A stretch of 12,999 nucleotides of DNA from Candidatus Hodarchaeota archaeon (GTDB taxonomy: Archaea > Asgardarchaeota > Heimdallarchaeia > Hodarchaeales > YT1-039): the NCBI GenBank assembly GCA_016840025.1, contig JAEOTF010000083.1, forward strand, positions 1 through 12,999, read 5' to 3'. A program made the translations under genes and the position numbers. The notes under the pieces were generated by a model. The model did no database searches. It had not been told where the DNA came from and saw only the letters and a list, made by a program, of their open reading frames with translations. Below are positions 1-7,058 of the stretch, piece by piece; the stretch's first letter is position 1, and every line of letters begins with the position of its first letter.

Positions 1-1799
1 GAGAATTCGTCTTTAAGATTCTTTTTCAAATAAGACAATAAATCATCTGCTAATAGAGGATATATCCAATCTCGACTAGAAATCTTTTGACATACTAAAT
101 TGTAAGCTGGTTTGGTAAAATTAGTACGAGAAAGGTCATGTAGTGTTAGTAATTTATCCATTGATTCCTCTGTTAATTTAATGCCTTCAAGCCAGATCTT
201 CTCTATCTTCCAGTGTAAACAAATTTTTTCCTCTTTCTGTAAATCTTTAAAGGATTTAGGACGTAAAAATAATAACAAGCGTAAATTTGGGTGTAATTCG
301 GTTGGTTGTCCTGAAGGAAATAGTGCGGTTACAATTTCTATCAAATTGACACTACTTAGATCAGCACTATAATATTCCTCATCGAACACTAAAGTAACAA
401 CTTTATGCTCATTAGCTTTTTCTTTTAATTCGGTACGAATTTTATTCAAAGAAGCTGAATTCTTAATCCCTTTAAGATAGTCTTTGTCGATTTCTACAAA
501 ATGAATACCGCTTTCATTGAGAGTAAGCAATTTCTTACAATTTGTTTTTCCGATACCAGGAGGACCTAAGATGACAGAAAATTCCTCATCTTGAATTGTT
601 TTTAATAGATCATCTTCTATCCCCATTGGAATGGTTTGGTCTTGGTCAGCTACTTCTACTGGTTTTAATAGATCTTGTTTAAAACGTAACGCTACAGGTT
701 CTTCGAGAGGTAGCATAATTGTTTTCTCAATATTGCTTTTAAACTCTTTAGAAAATGAAAATGGTGTAAGATTGGGATCTCCGAACATCATAAAAGATGC
801 CCAGCCATATTTGCTCTCTGAATTGTATAACTCGTTCCTCGAAGCACAAATACTTTCACCAATCGTAGTATTATCTTGCAATAGATTTTGATAAAATGAA
901 TAAGCAAAATTAGTTGCATCACGGTCATCGATAGGCCAAATTGAGCCTATAACTGTTTGTGCACCTGTTTCTAAGAAAGCGTGGGCTATCCCCATAACTT
1001 GTTCTCTATCAATTTCAAGGATATCAGCTTGTGCGCTCTCACAAGCATTTAGAAAGACAATTGGTGGAAAATAATCTAACGAGTTCTTAATTTCTTCTGC
1101 AGTTACTATCCGATCAGCTAAATGTAAGCCGCTCTTTTGGGGAGCCTGTTCATTAAATGAAGCATGACCGGAAAAATGGATGATTTCATATCTTTCTTTC
1201 TTTAATAGTTCTAAAATGCGAATTGTTGTGGCTTCAGACCCTATTAGTGTTGTAATCTCAATATATTTTCTCGCGGATTTTAATTCATTCTCAATATTTT
1301 GTATTTCTGTTCTTGCTGCAGGTAAGTCACCTAAAGGGTCGGCTATTAACAAAATTTGAATTGCATCGTGTTCAGTTCGGTCTACGACTTGTTTAATAGC
1401 TCCACCAATTGAAATTATCCTTCCCATTGAATTATTTAAACATGCAGGTTTATTATCAATAGCAATTAACTCCCAAGGGATAATAGGATCATTAGTTAAG
1501 ATTAATAATCTATTATATTGGTCTAATAATTGCTTTAAGTCAATTAAACAGCGAATATCAAGCATGCGAAGGATTGAATTTCCAAGTGAGAGAAGCTCCT
1601 GATGAATCTCTTGGTCTTCTAATCCCTCCCTTTCAATAATTTGTTTTCGTATTGCCATTATTTTGGTAATTATGTCTTCACGTTTATCTTTAATATTTCT
1701 ACTCTTAAATTCCTTGATGAAAGTTAAGAATGAAGGTTCTAACTTAAATAAATAATCTCCATTCACTTGATCAATATGAAGACGGGTTACTTCTTTCAT
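1..1799 (-). CDS. CHAT-domain caspase-like protease fused to a P-loop NTPase (C-terminus beyond window)
   Basis: The reverse strand is open from an ATG at 1797-1799 to the left edge, giving 599 residues without a stop. Residues about 90-350 are a CHAT domain (caspase-like, clan CD). A PWELI motif lies near 108-112, the catalytic histidine is H212 in HFSGHASF, the catalytic cysteine is C253 in VFLNACESA, and the usual late motifs IGSIWPIDD and YGWASFMMFGDP follow. A P-loop domain comes next, with Walker A GPPGIGKT (412-419) and a Walker B-like strand ending in VFDEE (471-475). CHAT-NTPase fusions resemble STAND-type signalling ATPases in which nucleotide-dependent activation releases protease activity. 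The sensor or repeat region, and any substrate, would lie outside the window. The start is supported by GAGAGAG at 1808-1814, eight bases upstream. No signal peptide or membrane segment is seen, so a cytoplasmic location is likely. It is divergent from the glycosidase gene. A defence or cell-death role is inference. Confidence 0.88.
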   Translation of the reverse strand, partial: MKEVTRLHIDQVNGDYLFKLEPSFLTFIKEFKSRNIKDKREDIITKIMAIRKQIIEREGLEDQEIHQELLSLGNSILRMLDIRCLIDLKQLLDQYNRLLILTNDPIIPWELIAIDNKPACLNNSMGRIISIGGAIKQVVDRTEHDAIQILLIADPLGDLPAARTEIQNIENELKSARKYIEITTLIGSEATTIRILELLKKERYEIIHFSGHASFNEQAPQKSGLHLADRIVTAEEIKNSLDYFPPIVFLNACESAQADILEIDREQVMGIAHAFLETGAQTVIGSIWPIDDRDATNFAYSFYQNLLQDNTTIGESICASRNELYNSESKYGWASFMMFGDPNLTPFSFSKEFKSNIEKTIMLPLEEPVALRFKQDLLKPVEVADQDQTIPMGIEDDLLKTIQDEEFSVILGPPGIGKTNCKKLLTLNESGIHFVEIDKDYLKGIKNSASLNKIRTELKEKANEHKVVTLVFDEEYYSADLSSVNLIEIVTALFPSGQPTELHPNLRLLLFLRPKSFKDLQKEEKICLHWKIEKIWLEGIKLTEESMDKLLTLHDLSRTNFTKPAYNLVCQKISSRDWIYPLLADDLLSYLKKNLKDEF

Positions 1800-1856
1800 T
1801 TGATTTTCTCTCTCGTATAATTTCGTTCGGAATAAGTTAGCAGTTGTTTTGATTTT

Positions 1857-1866
1857 ATTTTAAATA
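1857..1866 (-). promoter_or_regulatory. Candidate TATA box of the CHAT-NTPase gene
   Basis: On the minus strand this reads TATTTAAAAT. Its centre is about 62 bases from the start codon, which predicts a transcript start near 1835 and a leader of about 36 bases holding the GAGAGAG ribosome binding site. The A+T-rich background makes chance matches likely. Confidence 0.35.
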
Positions 1867-1903
1867 ACTCTTTTGAATCATTTAGAAAAAAACTTAGAAA
1901 AAC

Positions 1904-1913
1904 AATTTAAATT
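1904..1913 (+). promoter_or_regulatory. Candidate TATA box of the GH32-like gene
   Basis: The palindrome AATTTAAATT lies 42 bases upstream of the start at 1951. Archaeal TATA spacing would place the transcript start near 1935, just ahead of the AGGAGAG ribosome binding site at 1938-1944. It shares the 151-base divergent intergenic region with the CHAT promoter. Confidence 0.4.
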
Positions 1914-1950
1914 ACCATAGATTGTCTTCACGGAAATAGGAGAGACAGTA

Positions 1951-3261
1951 ATGAGATATGCTCCTCCTGGTCTTTGCCTAAATGATTTTGATATTGTCAA
2001 AATTAATGGTATTTATCATTTATTTCATCTACAAGGTTCTCGTACCTGTCCTTTTGACGCAACTAAACTAGAAACCAGTTATGGACATGCAACATCCCGT
2101 GATTTGGTCTTTTGGGAAACAGAAGGCCCGATATTCGGTGTTTCAGATCCTCCACACTTTGATGATAGTGCTATCTGGACTATGCATATAATCCTTTATA
2201 ATAACCGCTATTGGATGTTTTATACAGGTTTAAATATCAATACCTACTTTCAACAGCAGATCGGACTTGCCGTTACTGACCAAACGGATGGGAAAGGGTG
2301 GATTCGGCATTCTAAAGACCCTATTATTTCTGCGGATCCTCAGTTTTATCAAATAGAAGATGATATGGCTTGGCGTGATCCCTTTGTCATTTATGATGAG
2401 AAACACAAACAATGGGTTATGTATATCGCTGCGAAGCACAATGATGGAGCAAATGAGACCCGAGGATGTATAGGACTCGCGTTATCAGAAGATCTTATTC
2501 ATTGGAAAGTACAACCACCTATTCTGAGTCCTCGAAAATATGGAGAGATGGAATGTCCTGTCGTTTATCAATTCCATGATAATTATTATATGTTTGTCTC
2601 AATTTCTGATGATGCTCGAGTACACACCTATCGAGCATCAGATCCATTAGGATCATTTGAACCACTCGGTATCTTAACTCAACCTCATAATTACGCACCC
2701 CGTATCATCAAATCTCCAAAGGATGAAGATTTATTATTCCATACAGTAAAAAGACGTTGGGGAAATAGCGATTCAGGCGAGATCATGCGTGGTCTGCTCG
2801 CACAACCAAAGAAATTAGTATTTGATGAGGAAGAAATACCTTATCTAGAATGGTACCCTCAAATCGAATCATACATCGAACCTTATATCTCTAAATCTGG
2901 GTCTAATGGAATTTTAAACCTTTCAATCCCATATAATAGTAAACAGGTCAAAATAAATCTTCGTGTGACTGAGGAAAAATCAGAGCGAAAAGGGCTCGAA
3001 GTGGTTGTAAATCAAGAATTCGTGCTATTACAGTATATTGAAGATCAATTAACACTCCAAAAGGTACAGTTCCAAGCTCCCACGGCTTTTTATAATGTTA
3101 AAGTGTTTCTATTCAATGAATATTTTGAAATCTATCTTAATCAGCGCTTATTTATCTCAACAATGGGTTATCGGCACCTAGAGGGACAGTTTGAAGCAAC
3201 CTCAAGCGGAAGTCCGATAAATTTCACTTTTAATCCATTCAAAAAGTCTTTATTCAGCTGA
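1951..3261 (+). CDS. GH32-like glycoside hydrolase (clan GH-J), cytoplasmic
   Basis: This 436-residue protein has the pattern of a five-bladed beta-propeller of the GH32/GH68 (sucrose/fructan) clan. Three acidic positions match the clan's catalytic triad: D12 in LNDFD (nucleophile position, normally NDPNG), D143 in WRDP (transition-state stabiliser) and E201 in MECP (acid/base). GHATSRDLVFW at 46-56 matches the GH32 block GHA-S-DL--W. Residues from about 300 form a second domain, and FEIYLNQRLFIST resembles the GH32 C-terminal beta-sandwich. The expected activity is hydrolysis of beta-fructosides or a related furanoside, but the altered first motif (PNG missing) means the substrate could differ, and GH43 or GH130 relatives cannot be excluded. 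There is no signal peptide, so it probably acts on an imported sugar. The start is fixed by AGGAGAG six bases upstream. The anchored propeller gene follows on the same strand 80 bases later. Confidence 0.75.
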   Translation: MRYAPPGLCLNDFDIVKINGIYHLFHLQGSRTCPFDATKLETSYGHATSRDLVFWETEGPIFGVSDPPHFDDSAIWTMHIILYNNRYWMFYTGLNINTYFQQQIGLAVTDQTDGKGWIRHSKDPIISADPQFYQIEDDMAWRDPFVIYDEKHKQWVMYIAAKHNDGANETRGCIGLALSEDLIHWKVQPPILSPRKYGEMECPVVYQFHDNYYMFVSISDDARVHTYRASDPLGSFEPLGILTQPHNYAPRIIKSPKDEDLLFHTVKRRWGNSDSGEIMRGLLAQPKKLVFDEEEIPYLEWYPQIESYIEPYISKSGSNGILNLSIPYNSKQVKINLRVTEEKSERKGLEVVVNQEFVLLQYIEDQLTLQKVQFQAPTAFYNVKVFLFNEYFEIYLNQRLFISTMGYRHLEGQFEATSSGSPINFTFNPFKKSLFS

Positions 3262-3341
3262 ATTGGTTAAAAATTACGTAATTTGGTGATAGAAAGATTT
3301 TTGGATGTGAATTGAACTTTATTAACAAGGAAAGTGGGATA

Positions 3342-4454
3342 ATGAAATCCATTCTCGGTCTTGGAATGATATTGTGTGCCTTTATATTGGTTGGTGGACA
3401 TATAATATTTGTTAATAGTGCTCCAAATTTGGTTTACTGGAATATGGAACTATCCACAGCCTCTCACGGAGGAGAAATATGGCATTGCGATGCTACAAAT
3501 GTAGAAAATAATGCTGCTGTAATTTCAACATCTTTTTCTCCTTCTTATACTGCTATAGTTACAGTTGGAACGACATTAAGTTGGACTCCGTATTCAGTAT
3601 ATAGTGGGAATAGTTCAACCTTCTTCGTACGAGTTGCGATTGATTTTGATGGAATAGACTATCATTTAGCAGGAATAACATATGAGAATAAGATATGTTA
3701 TTGGACTGGATCTGATTTATCTTCTATCACTACAGTAGATTGGGAAGATATCTCCCCCAATGTTACTCATTGGCAAGCTAGTCTCGGAGGTGATCTTGCT
3801 ATCTGTGTTGTGAGTGAAAATGTTTATCTTACATTCCAGAATGGTTCCAGTGCCGATGGACTTCCATTTATCATGAAAAAAACAAGTGAAAGCTGGGAAG
3901 ATCCAACATTAATTCATGATTTTGGTCATGCAGCATTTCCTACAGACCTGATCTACTATGATTCACAATTCTATGTCGTAATCTCTGACTATGGAGGAGC
4001 TAGTGACATGGGTGTAATCTATAAATCAAACGATGGAGAAAATTGGATGCAGGATTCAATTCTATATGATATACATCGAATTGACACCGCTTACTTAGCA
4101 GTAGCAAGTGATAACAGCGTCTTTGCTACTGTTGCAGATTATACTACAAACCATGTGTATTTAGTAAACTCCTCCTATGACTCAGGATCATTTTCATGGG
4201 GGCTTCCAGAAGATATCCTGCTCGAGTATGCCGTTGCGATTACTGGTGAGGATCTTGAAGGCGCTGGTACTTGTACTATTTTAAACGATGATACTATGTA
4301 TGTCTTTTGGAGTGATTGGCAAAGTGATACTACACTTTCGGAGACTCATTCAAAAAACCCGATAGTTTCTCAATTCCCGATAGATTCTTACTTACTCTTA
4401 TTGGGAATGTTCCTCACTTTTTCACTACTAATAGCTAGAAATGCCAGAAAATAA
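3342..4454 (+). CDS. Secreted beta-propeller-like protein with C-terminal membrane anchor
   Basis: No named family is recognised beyond a propeller-like character. I prefer the ATG at 3342 (370 residues) over an in-frame TTG at 3312, because the protein then opens directly with a signal-peptide-like stretch (basic K2, hydrophobic core 4-24, likely cleavage after about residue 26). The mature part is rich in Trp, Tyr, Ser and Asp. YKSNDGENW at 217-225 matches the Asp-box (BNR) consensus S-x-D-x-G-x-x-W of sialidase-type propellers. N-glycosylation sequons occur at N90, N140, N167 and N246, fitting an outside location. The C-terminus has a Pro-containing linker (PIVSQFPIDSY), a hydrophobic span (about 350-364) and the basic tail ARNARK, an arrangement like archaeal C-terminal anchor or sorting signals. 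It follows the GH32-like gene, so it might bind or process glycans, but this is inference. No catalytic residues can be assigned. Confidence 0.6.
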   Translation: MKSILGLGMILCAFILVGGHIIFVNSAPNLVYWNMELSTASHGGEIWHCDATNVENNAAVISTSFSPSYTAIVTVGTTLSWTPYSVYSGNSSTFFVRVAIDFDGIDYHLAGITYENKICYWTGSDLSSITTVDWEDISPNVTHWQASLGGDLAICVVSENVYLTFQNGSSADGLPFIMKKTSESWEDPTLIHDFGHAAFPTDLIYYDSQFYVVISDYGGASDMGVIYKSNDGENWMQDSILYDIHRIDTAYLAVASDNSVFATVADYTTNHVYLVNSSYDSGSFSWGLPEDILLEYAVAITGEDLEGAGTCTILNDDTMYVFWSDWQSDTTLSETHSKNPIVSQFPIDSYLLLLGMFLTFSLLIARNARK

Positions 4455-4527
4455 TCCATTTCACCCTTTCACAATTACAGATCCAAGAACCGTATATGGT
4501 TTTAGTTACCGAATACTGGTTTTGCTT

Positions 4528-5475
4528 CTACCCTCCGAGTAATCTTATGCTATTATCCCAGTATATTTTTTTAAGAACCGAATATGATAAATCCAACCCA
4601 TTGATTGTTGTATCATTATTATTTTCTTCATCGGGGAACGGTAAGAGCATCCCATCAATAGGAGTTTCGAAGAGAGTTTGATAAGTACGATATCTATCTA
4701 AATAGTAGCTTGGAATCTCACCAAGGTCTCGTCTTCCCGAAATTATATCTGTTCCGAATAGAATTCTATCTTGATATTTTTCAAAAAACCAGACAGATTT
4801 TTCTCGTTGATGACCTAGTTCGCGAGCCATCCATCGTGCAGAAGCTGTGTCAACATAGAAATTAGGGTAATTATCTAACCACCTACTAAGGTTAGTTAAA
4901 CATTCTGGTTGACCAGCAAAATGCGCCCCAATGACTCTAAGTTTTGGATGTCTAGTAATGACATTCTCTAATTCTTTTAAATGATCTTTCTTTCGTCCAT
5001 AACGGCTAACCGGTTGATATTTCCTGTGATAATACGTATTTGGGTCAGCAACATGAATAAGAAGTGTAAGGTCGTGATCTTCTAGACGTGAAAAGATTGG
5101 TTCCAACTTGGGATCATCCAGTTCGATCCTCGATGGATTACGTATATTAAACCTTTCCAATGCATAATCTATCCACCTAGGGGAAAGCCAGAATTTGATA
5201 AGTGGATACCCTCGCTCATAGGCTTTATCTATAAAATCCAATGCAGTTTGGATCTTATTTTGGGCAACTAATTGCAGTGAAAGAAAGCGGGCGAAGATAA
5301 AATGATCGGGAAAGTGTTTTTCGACTTCTTCTTTTTGATCTTCCCAAACGATGCCTACAAACTTTTGTACATTAAATTCTTCAAGATACTGAAGCATTTC
5401 TTGAGTATCTTTGACACCACGGAGGTGGATATGGGCATCAAACTTGGGCCCATAGTATTTTTTTGTATTATTCAT
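4528..5475 (-). CDS. TIM-barrel amidohydrolase (amidohydrolase family 2 type), paralogue A
   Basis: This 315-residue protein resembles the COG2159/Amidohydro_2 metal-dependent hydrolases, which include decarboxylases (ACMSD type) and lactonases. The putative metal ligands are all in place: H15 and H17 in DAHIH on strand 1, H141 in HVADP, H185 in GAHFAGQP, and D243 in LFGTD. There is no signal peptide, so it should act in the cytoplasm on a small carboxylated or cyclic substrate that cannot be named from sequence. It is the downstream member of a tandem pair with the gene at 5631-6581; by eye the two are about two-thirds identical. The ATG start aligns with the paralogue's GTG. No Shine-Dalgarno sequence precedes it, and a CTTTAAAG box lies 29.5 bases upstream, so it appears leaderless with its own promoter. 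Its 3' end converges on the propeller gene 73 bases away. Confidence 0.8.
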   Translation of the reverse strand: MNNTKKYYGPKFDAHIHLRGVKDTQEMLQYLEEFNVQKFVGIVWEDQKEEVEKHFPDHFIFARFLSLQLVAQNKIQTALDFIDKAYERGYPLIKFWLSPRWIDYALERFNIRNPSRIELDDPKLEPIFSRLEDHDLTLLIHVADPNTYYHRKYQPVSRYGRKKDHLKELENVITRHPKLRVIGAHFAGQPECLTNLSRWLDNYPNFYVDTASARWMARELGHQREKSVWFFEKYQDRILFGTDIISGRRDLGEIPSYYLDRYRTYQTLFETPIDGMLLPFPDEENNNDTTINGLDLSYSVLKKIYWDNSIRLLGG

Positions 5476-5491
5476 TAGAGTGACGAAATTG

Positions 5492-5508
5492 ATGATGAAG
5501 CTTTAAAG
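5492..5508 (-). promoter_or_regulatory. CTTTAAAG promoter element of amidohydrolase A
   Basis: The minus strand reads CTTTAAAGCTTCATCAT, differing by one base from the element in front of the paralogue. The TTTAAA core is centred 29.5 bases from the ATG. With archaeal TATA spacing (centre near -26/-27) transcription would begin within about three bases of the start codon, which fits the missing ribosome binding site. Confidence 0.6.
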
Positions 5509-5571
5509 ATTAAGAACAAAGTTATTACGACAGGATTAACAGATAAAATTCTGAATTTCATCAGTATTTCT

Positions 5572-5596
5572 TTGTTGGTACCGTTATCTCCAACAA
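5572..5596 (-). terminator. Hairpin between the amidohydrolase paralogues, possible 3'-end structure
   Basis: TTGTTGG (5572-5578) and CCAACAA (5590-5596) form a 7-base-pair stem with an 11-base loop, 35 bases past the stop of the upstream paralogue. No strong T-run follows on the minus strand, so the role in termination is uncertain and chance is possible. Confidence 0.25.
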
Positions 5597-5630
5597 GTAT
5601 GAGAACTATTAAATGTGACATAGAAGAAGA

Positions 5631-6581
5631 TCATAAATGCTCTTTAAACACTCTCATGCTATTTTCCCAGTATATTTTCTTAAGAACTGAGAGCGGTAAG
5701 TCCAACCCATTGATCATTGTTGCATTATTGTTTTCTTCATCTGGGAATGGTAAGGGCTCTCCTTCAATTGATGTTTCAAGAAGAGCAAGAAAAGTCTGAT
5801 ATCGTACTAGATAATATTCGGGTATTTCTCCAAGATCTGTCCTTCCCGACATTACATCGGTTCCAAATAAGATACGGTCTGCATACTTCTCAAAGAAATG
5901 GGTGACTTTTTCTCGTTGATGACCAAATTCACGTGTCATCCACCGGGCTGAAGCAGTATCGATAGTAAGATTCGGAAAGGTGTCAAGCCACTTACTAAGA
6001 TTATCGAGATGTTCTGGTTGGCTTGCAAAATGTGCGCCTTGAACACGAAGCTTCGGATGCCTTATTAGAATGTTTTCTAGTTCTTTCAGATGATCTTTCT
6101 TTCGTCCATAGCGACTAACCGGCTGATATTTTTTTTCATAGAAAGTATCTGGATCACTAACATGAACTAGGAACTCGAAATTGTAGTCTTCAATGCGTTC
6201 AAAAATGGGTTCGAGTTTCGGATGATCTAACGTAATATTTAGATCCGTCACGCCAAATTCTTTTTCGGCATAATCTCGCCATCGAGGTCCAAGCCATAGT
6301 TTAAGCATTGGATATTCACGTTCATATACCTCGTCTATCCAATTCAACACAAATTTGTAGTCTCGACTAGCAAGTTTTTGTAGTGGGAGAAAACGGGCAA
6401 GAACAAACTGGTCAGGAAAGTGTTTTTCGATTTCTTCTTTTCGATCTTCCCAAACGATGCCAACAAACTTTTGTACATTAAATTCTTTAAGATATTGAAG
6501 CATTTTTTGAGTATCGTCAACATTACCGATGTGGATATGGGCATCAAATTTGGGTCCATCATATTTTGGTTGAATTTTCAC
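5631..6581 (-). CDS. TIM-barrel amidohydrolase (amidohydrolase family 2 type), paralogue B
   Basis: This 316-residue protein aligns along nearly its whole length with the 4528-5475 product and belongs to the same Amidohydro_2/COG2159-like group. The expected metal ligands are H15, H17, H140, H184 and D242, all kept. Active-site-adjacent stretches such as YQPVSRYGRKKDHLKELEN and the segment around GHQREK are identical in both copies. The helical part at about 66-125 has diverged, as would be expected if the copies act on different substrates. The start is GTG at 6579-6581: it aligns with the ATG of the paralogue, and no ATG lies closer to the conserved FDAHIH. No Shine-Dalgarno sequence is present. 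The CTTTAAAG box sits at the same 29.5-base distance, indicating separate, leaderless transcription rather than one operon. Confidence 0.8.
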   Translation of the reverse strand: MKIQPKYDGPKFDAHIHIGNVDDTQKMLQYLKEFNVQKFVGIVWEDRKEEIEKHFPDQFVLARFLPLQKLASRDYKFVLNWIDEVYEREYPMLKLWLGPRWRDYAEKEFGVTDLNITLDHPKLEPIFERIEDYNFEFLVHVSDPDTFYEKKYQPVSRYGRKKDHLKELENILIRHPKLRVQGAHFASQPEHLDNLSKWLDTFPNLTIDTASARWMTREFGHQREKVTHFFEKYADRILFGTDVMSGRTDLGEIPEYYLVRYQTFLALLETSIEGEPLPFPDEENNNATMINGLDLPLSVLKKIYWENSMRVFKEHL

Positions 6582-6597
6582 AGTTACGATGAGATTT

Positions 6598-6614
6598 ATG
6601 ATGACGCTTTAAAG
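6598..6614 (-). promoter_or_regulatory. CTTTAAAG promoter element of amidohydrolase B
   Basis: The minus strand reads CTTTAAAGCGTCATCAT, 16 of 17 bases identical to the copy at 5492-5508, with the same distance from core to start codon. The adjoining DNA toward each gene is also recognisably related, so the promoter was duplicated together with the gene. Confidence 0.6.
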
Positions 6615-6947
6615 ATTTATAATCTCCATTCTCTGTTAATGTCTAATTCATAATAATCTTAGAATTGGCGAGAATAAATCGTTTTCTAAAAATAGCACTG
6701 GATAAAGGCTTTGGGTAGGTAAATCCCTTCCTCCATTTATATTTCATTTTTATTTCTACATTAACTCACGTTACATTAAGATAAGAGAATATTAAGATTA
6801 TTACGATCGCAGAAGATACGGATATTGATAAAATTTGTTGTGTTCTCATTGGAATTGGGATTTTTATAATTATACCCAGAAAAAGGCATAAAAAAGGCAG
6901 GAAATAATGTTAAAATGCGAAATATAGTGCCTTTTCTCTATCAAGTT

Positions 6948-6964
6948 CTTTAAAGCGTGATGAT
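6948..6964 (+). promoter_or_regulatory. Third copy of the CTTTAAAG-type 17-base element
   Basis: It reads CTTTAAAGCGTGATGAT, matching the element of amidohydrolase B at 15 of 17 positions but on the opposite strand. It is about 105 bases upstream of the gene at 7059, too far to be a leaderless promoter for it. It may be an alternative promoter or a site for a regulator shared with the amidohydrolases. Confidence 0.4.
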
Positions 6965-7000
6965 TCAAAATGATGATCAGGGACTCAACCATAAAAGACA

Positions 7001-7008
7001 TAATATAT
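7001..7008 (+). promoter_or_regulatory. Candidate TATA box of the membrane protein gene at 7059
   Basis: TAATATAT is centred about 54 bases before the start codon. It predicts a transcript start near 7031 and a leader of about 28 bases carrying the ribosome binding site GAGAGAGG at 7045-7052, six bases before the ATG. Confidence 0.4.
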
Positions 7009-7058
7009 TCTTGTATTTTTCACATAGTTAGATAATTTTAACCTGAGAGAGGTATGAA

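Larger units (their letters stand above)
6615..7058. other. Long intergenic region between amidohydrolase B and the membrane protein gene
   Basis: No convincing gene or structured RNA is visible. From left to right it holds an A+T-rich stretch; an open frame without a start codon at 6785-6907 that would encode a hydrophobic segment and a basic tail; a third copy of the 17-base CTTTAAAG-type element at 6948-6964; and the likely promoter and leader of the gene at 7059. A 21-codon frame beginning at 6970 lies in the same leader region but has no ribosome binding site. Confidence 0.5.

Noticed and set aside
112..891. Two plus-strand open frames of 86 codons each (112-372 and 631-891)
   Set aside because: They lie wholly inside the CHAT-NTPase gene on the opposite strand, which has full family motifs in the translated frame.
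3312..3341. TTG start giving ten extra residues on the propeller-like protein
   Set aside because: The extension would put charged residues ahead of the signal peptide, while the ATG at 3342 opens directly with a good signal sequence.
4496..5905. Plus-strand frames over the amidohydrolase genes (such as 4496-4681, 5572-5799 and 5717-5905)
   Set aside because: They overlap well-supported minus-strand genes. The first two resemble each other only because the paralogous genes beneath them are similar.
6970..7035. 21-codon frame starting ATGATGATC in the leader region of the gene at 7059
   Set aside because: It has no ribosome binding site, lies too close to the CTTTAAAG box for leaderless use and has no recognisable composition; chance is the simplest explanation.
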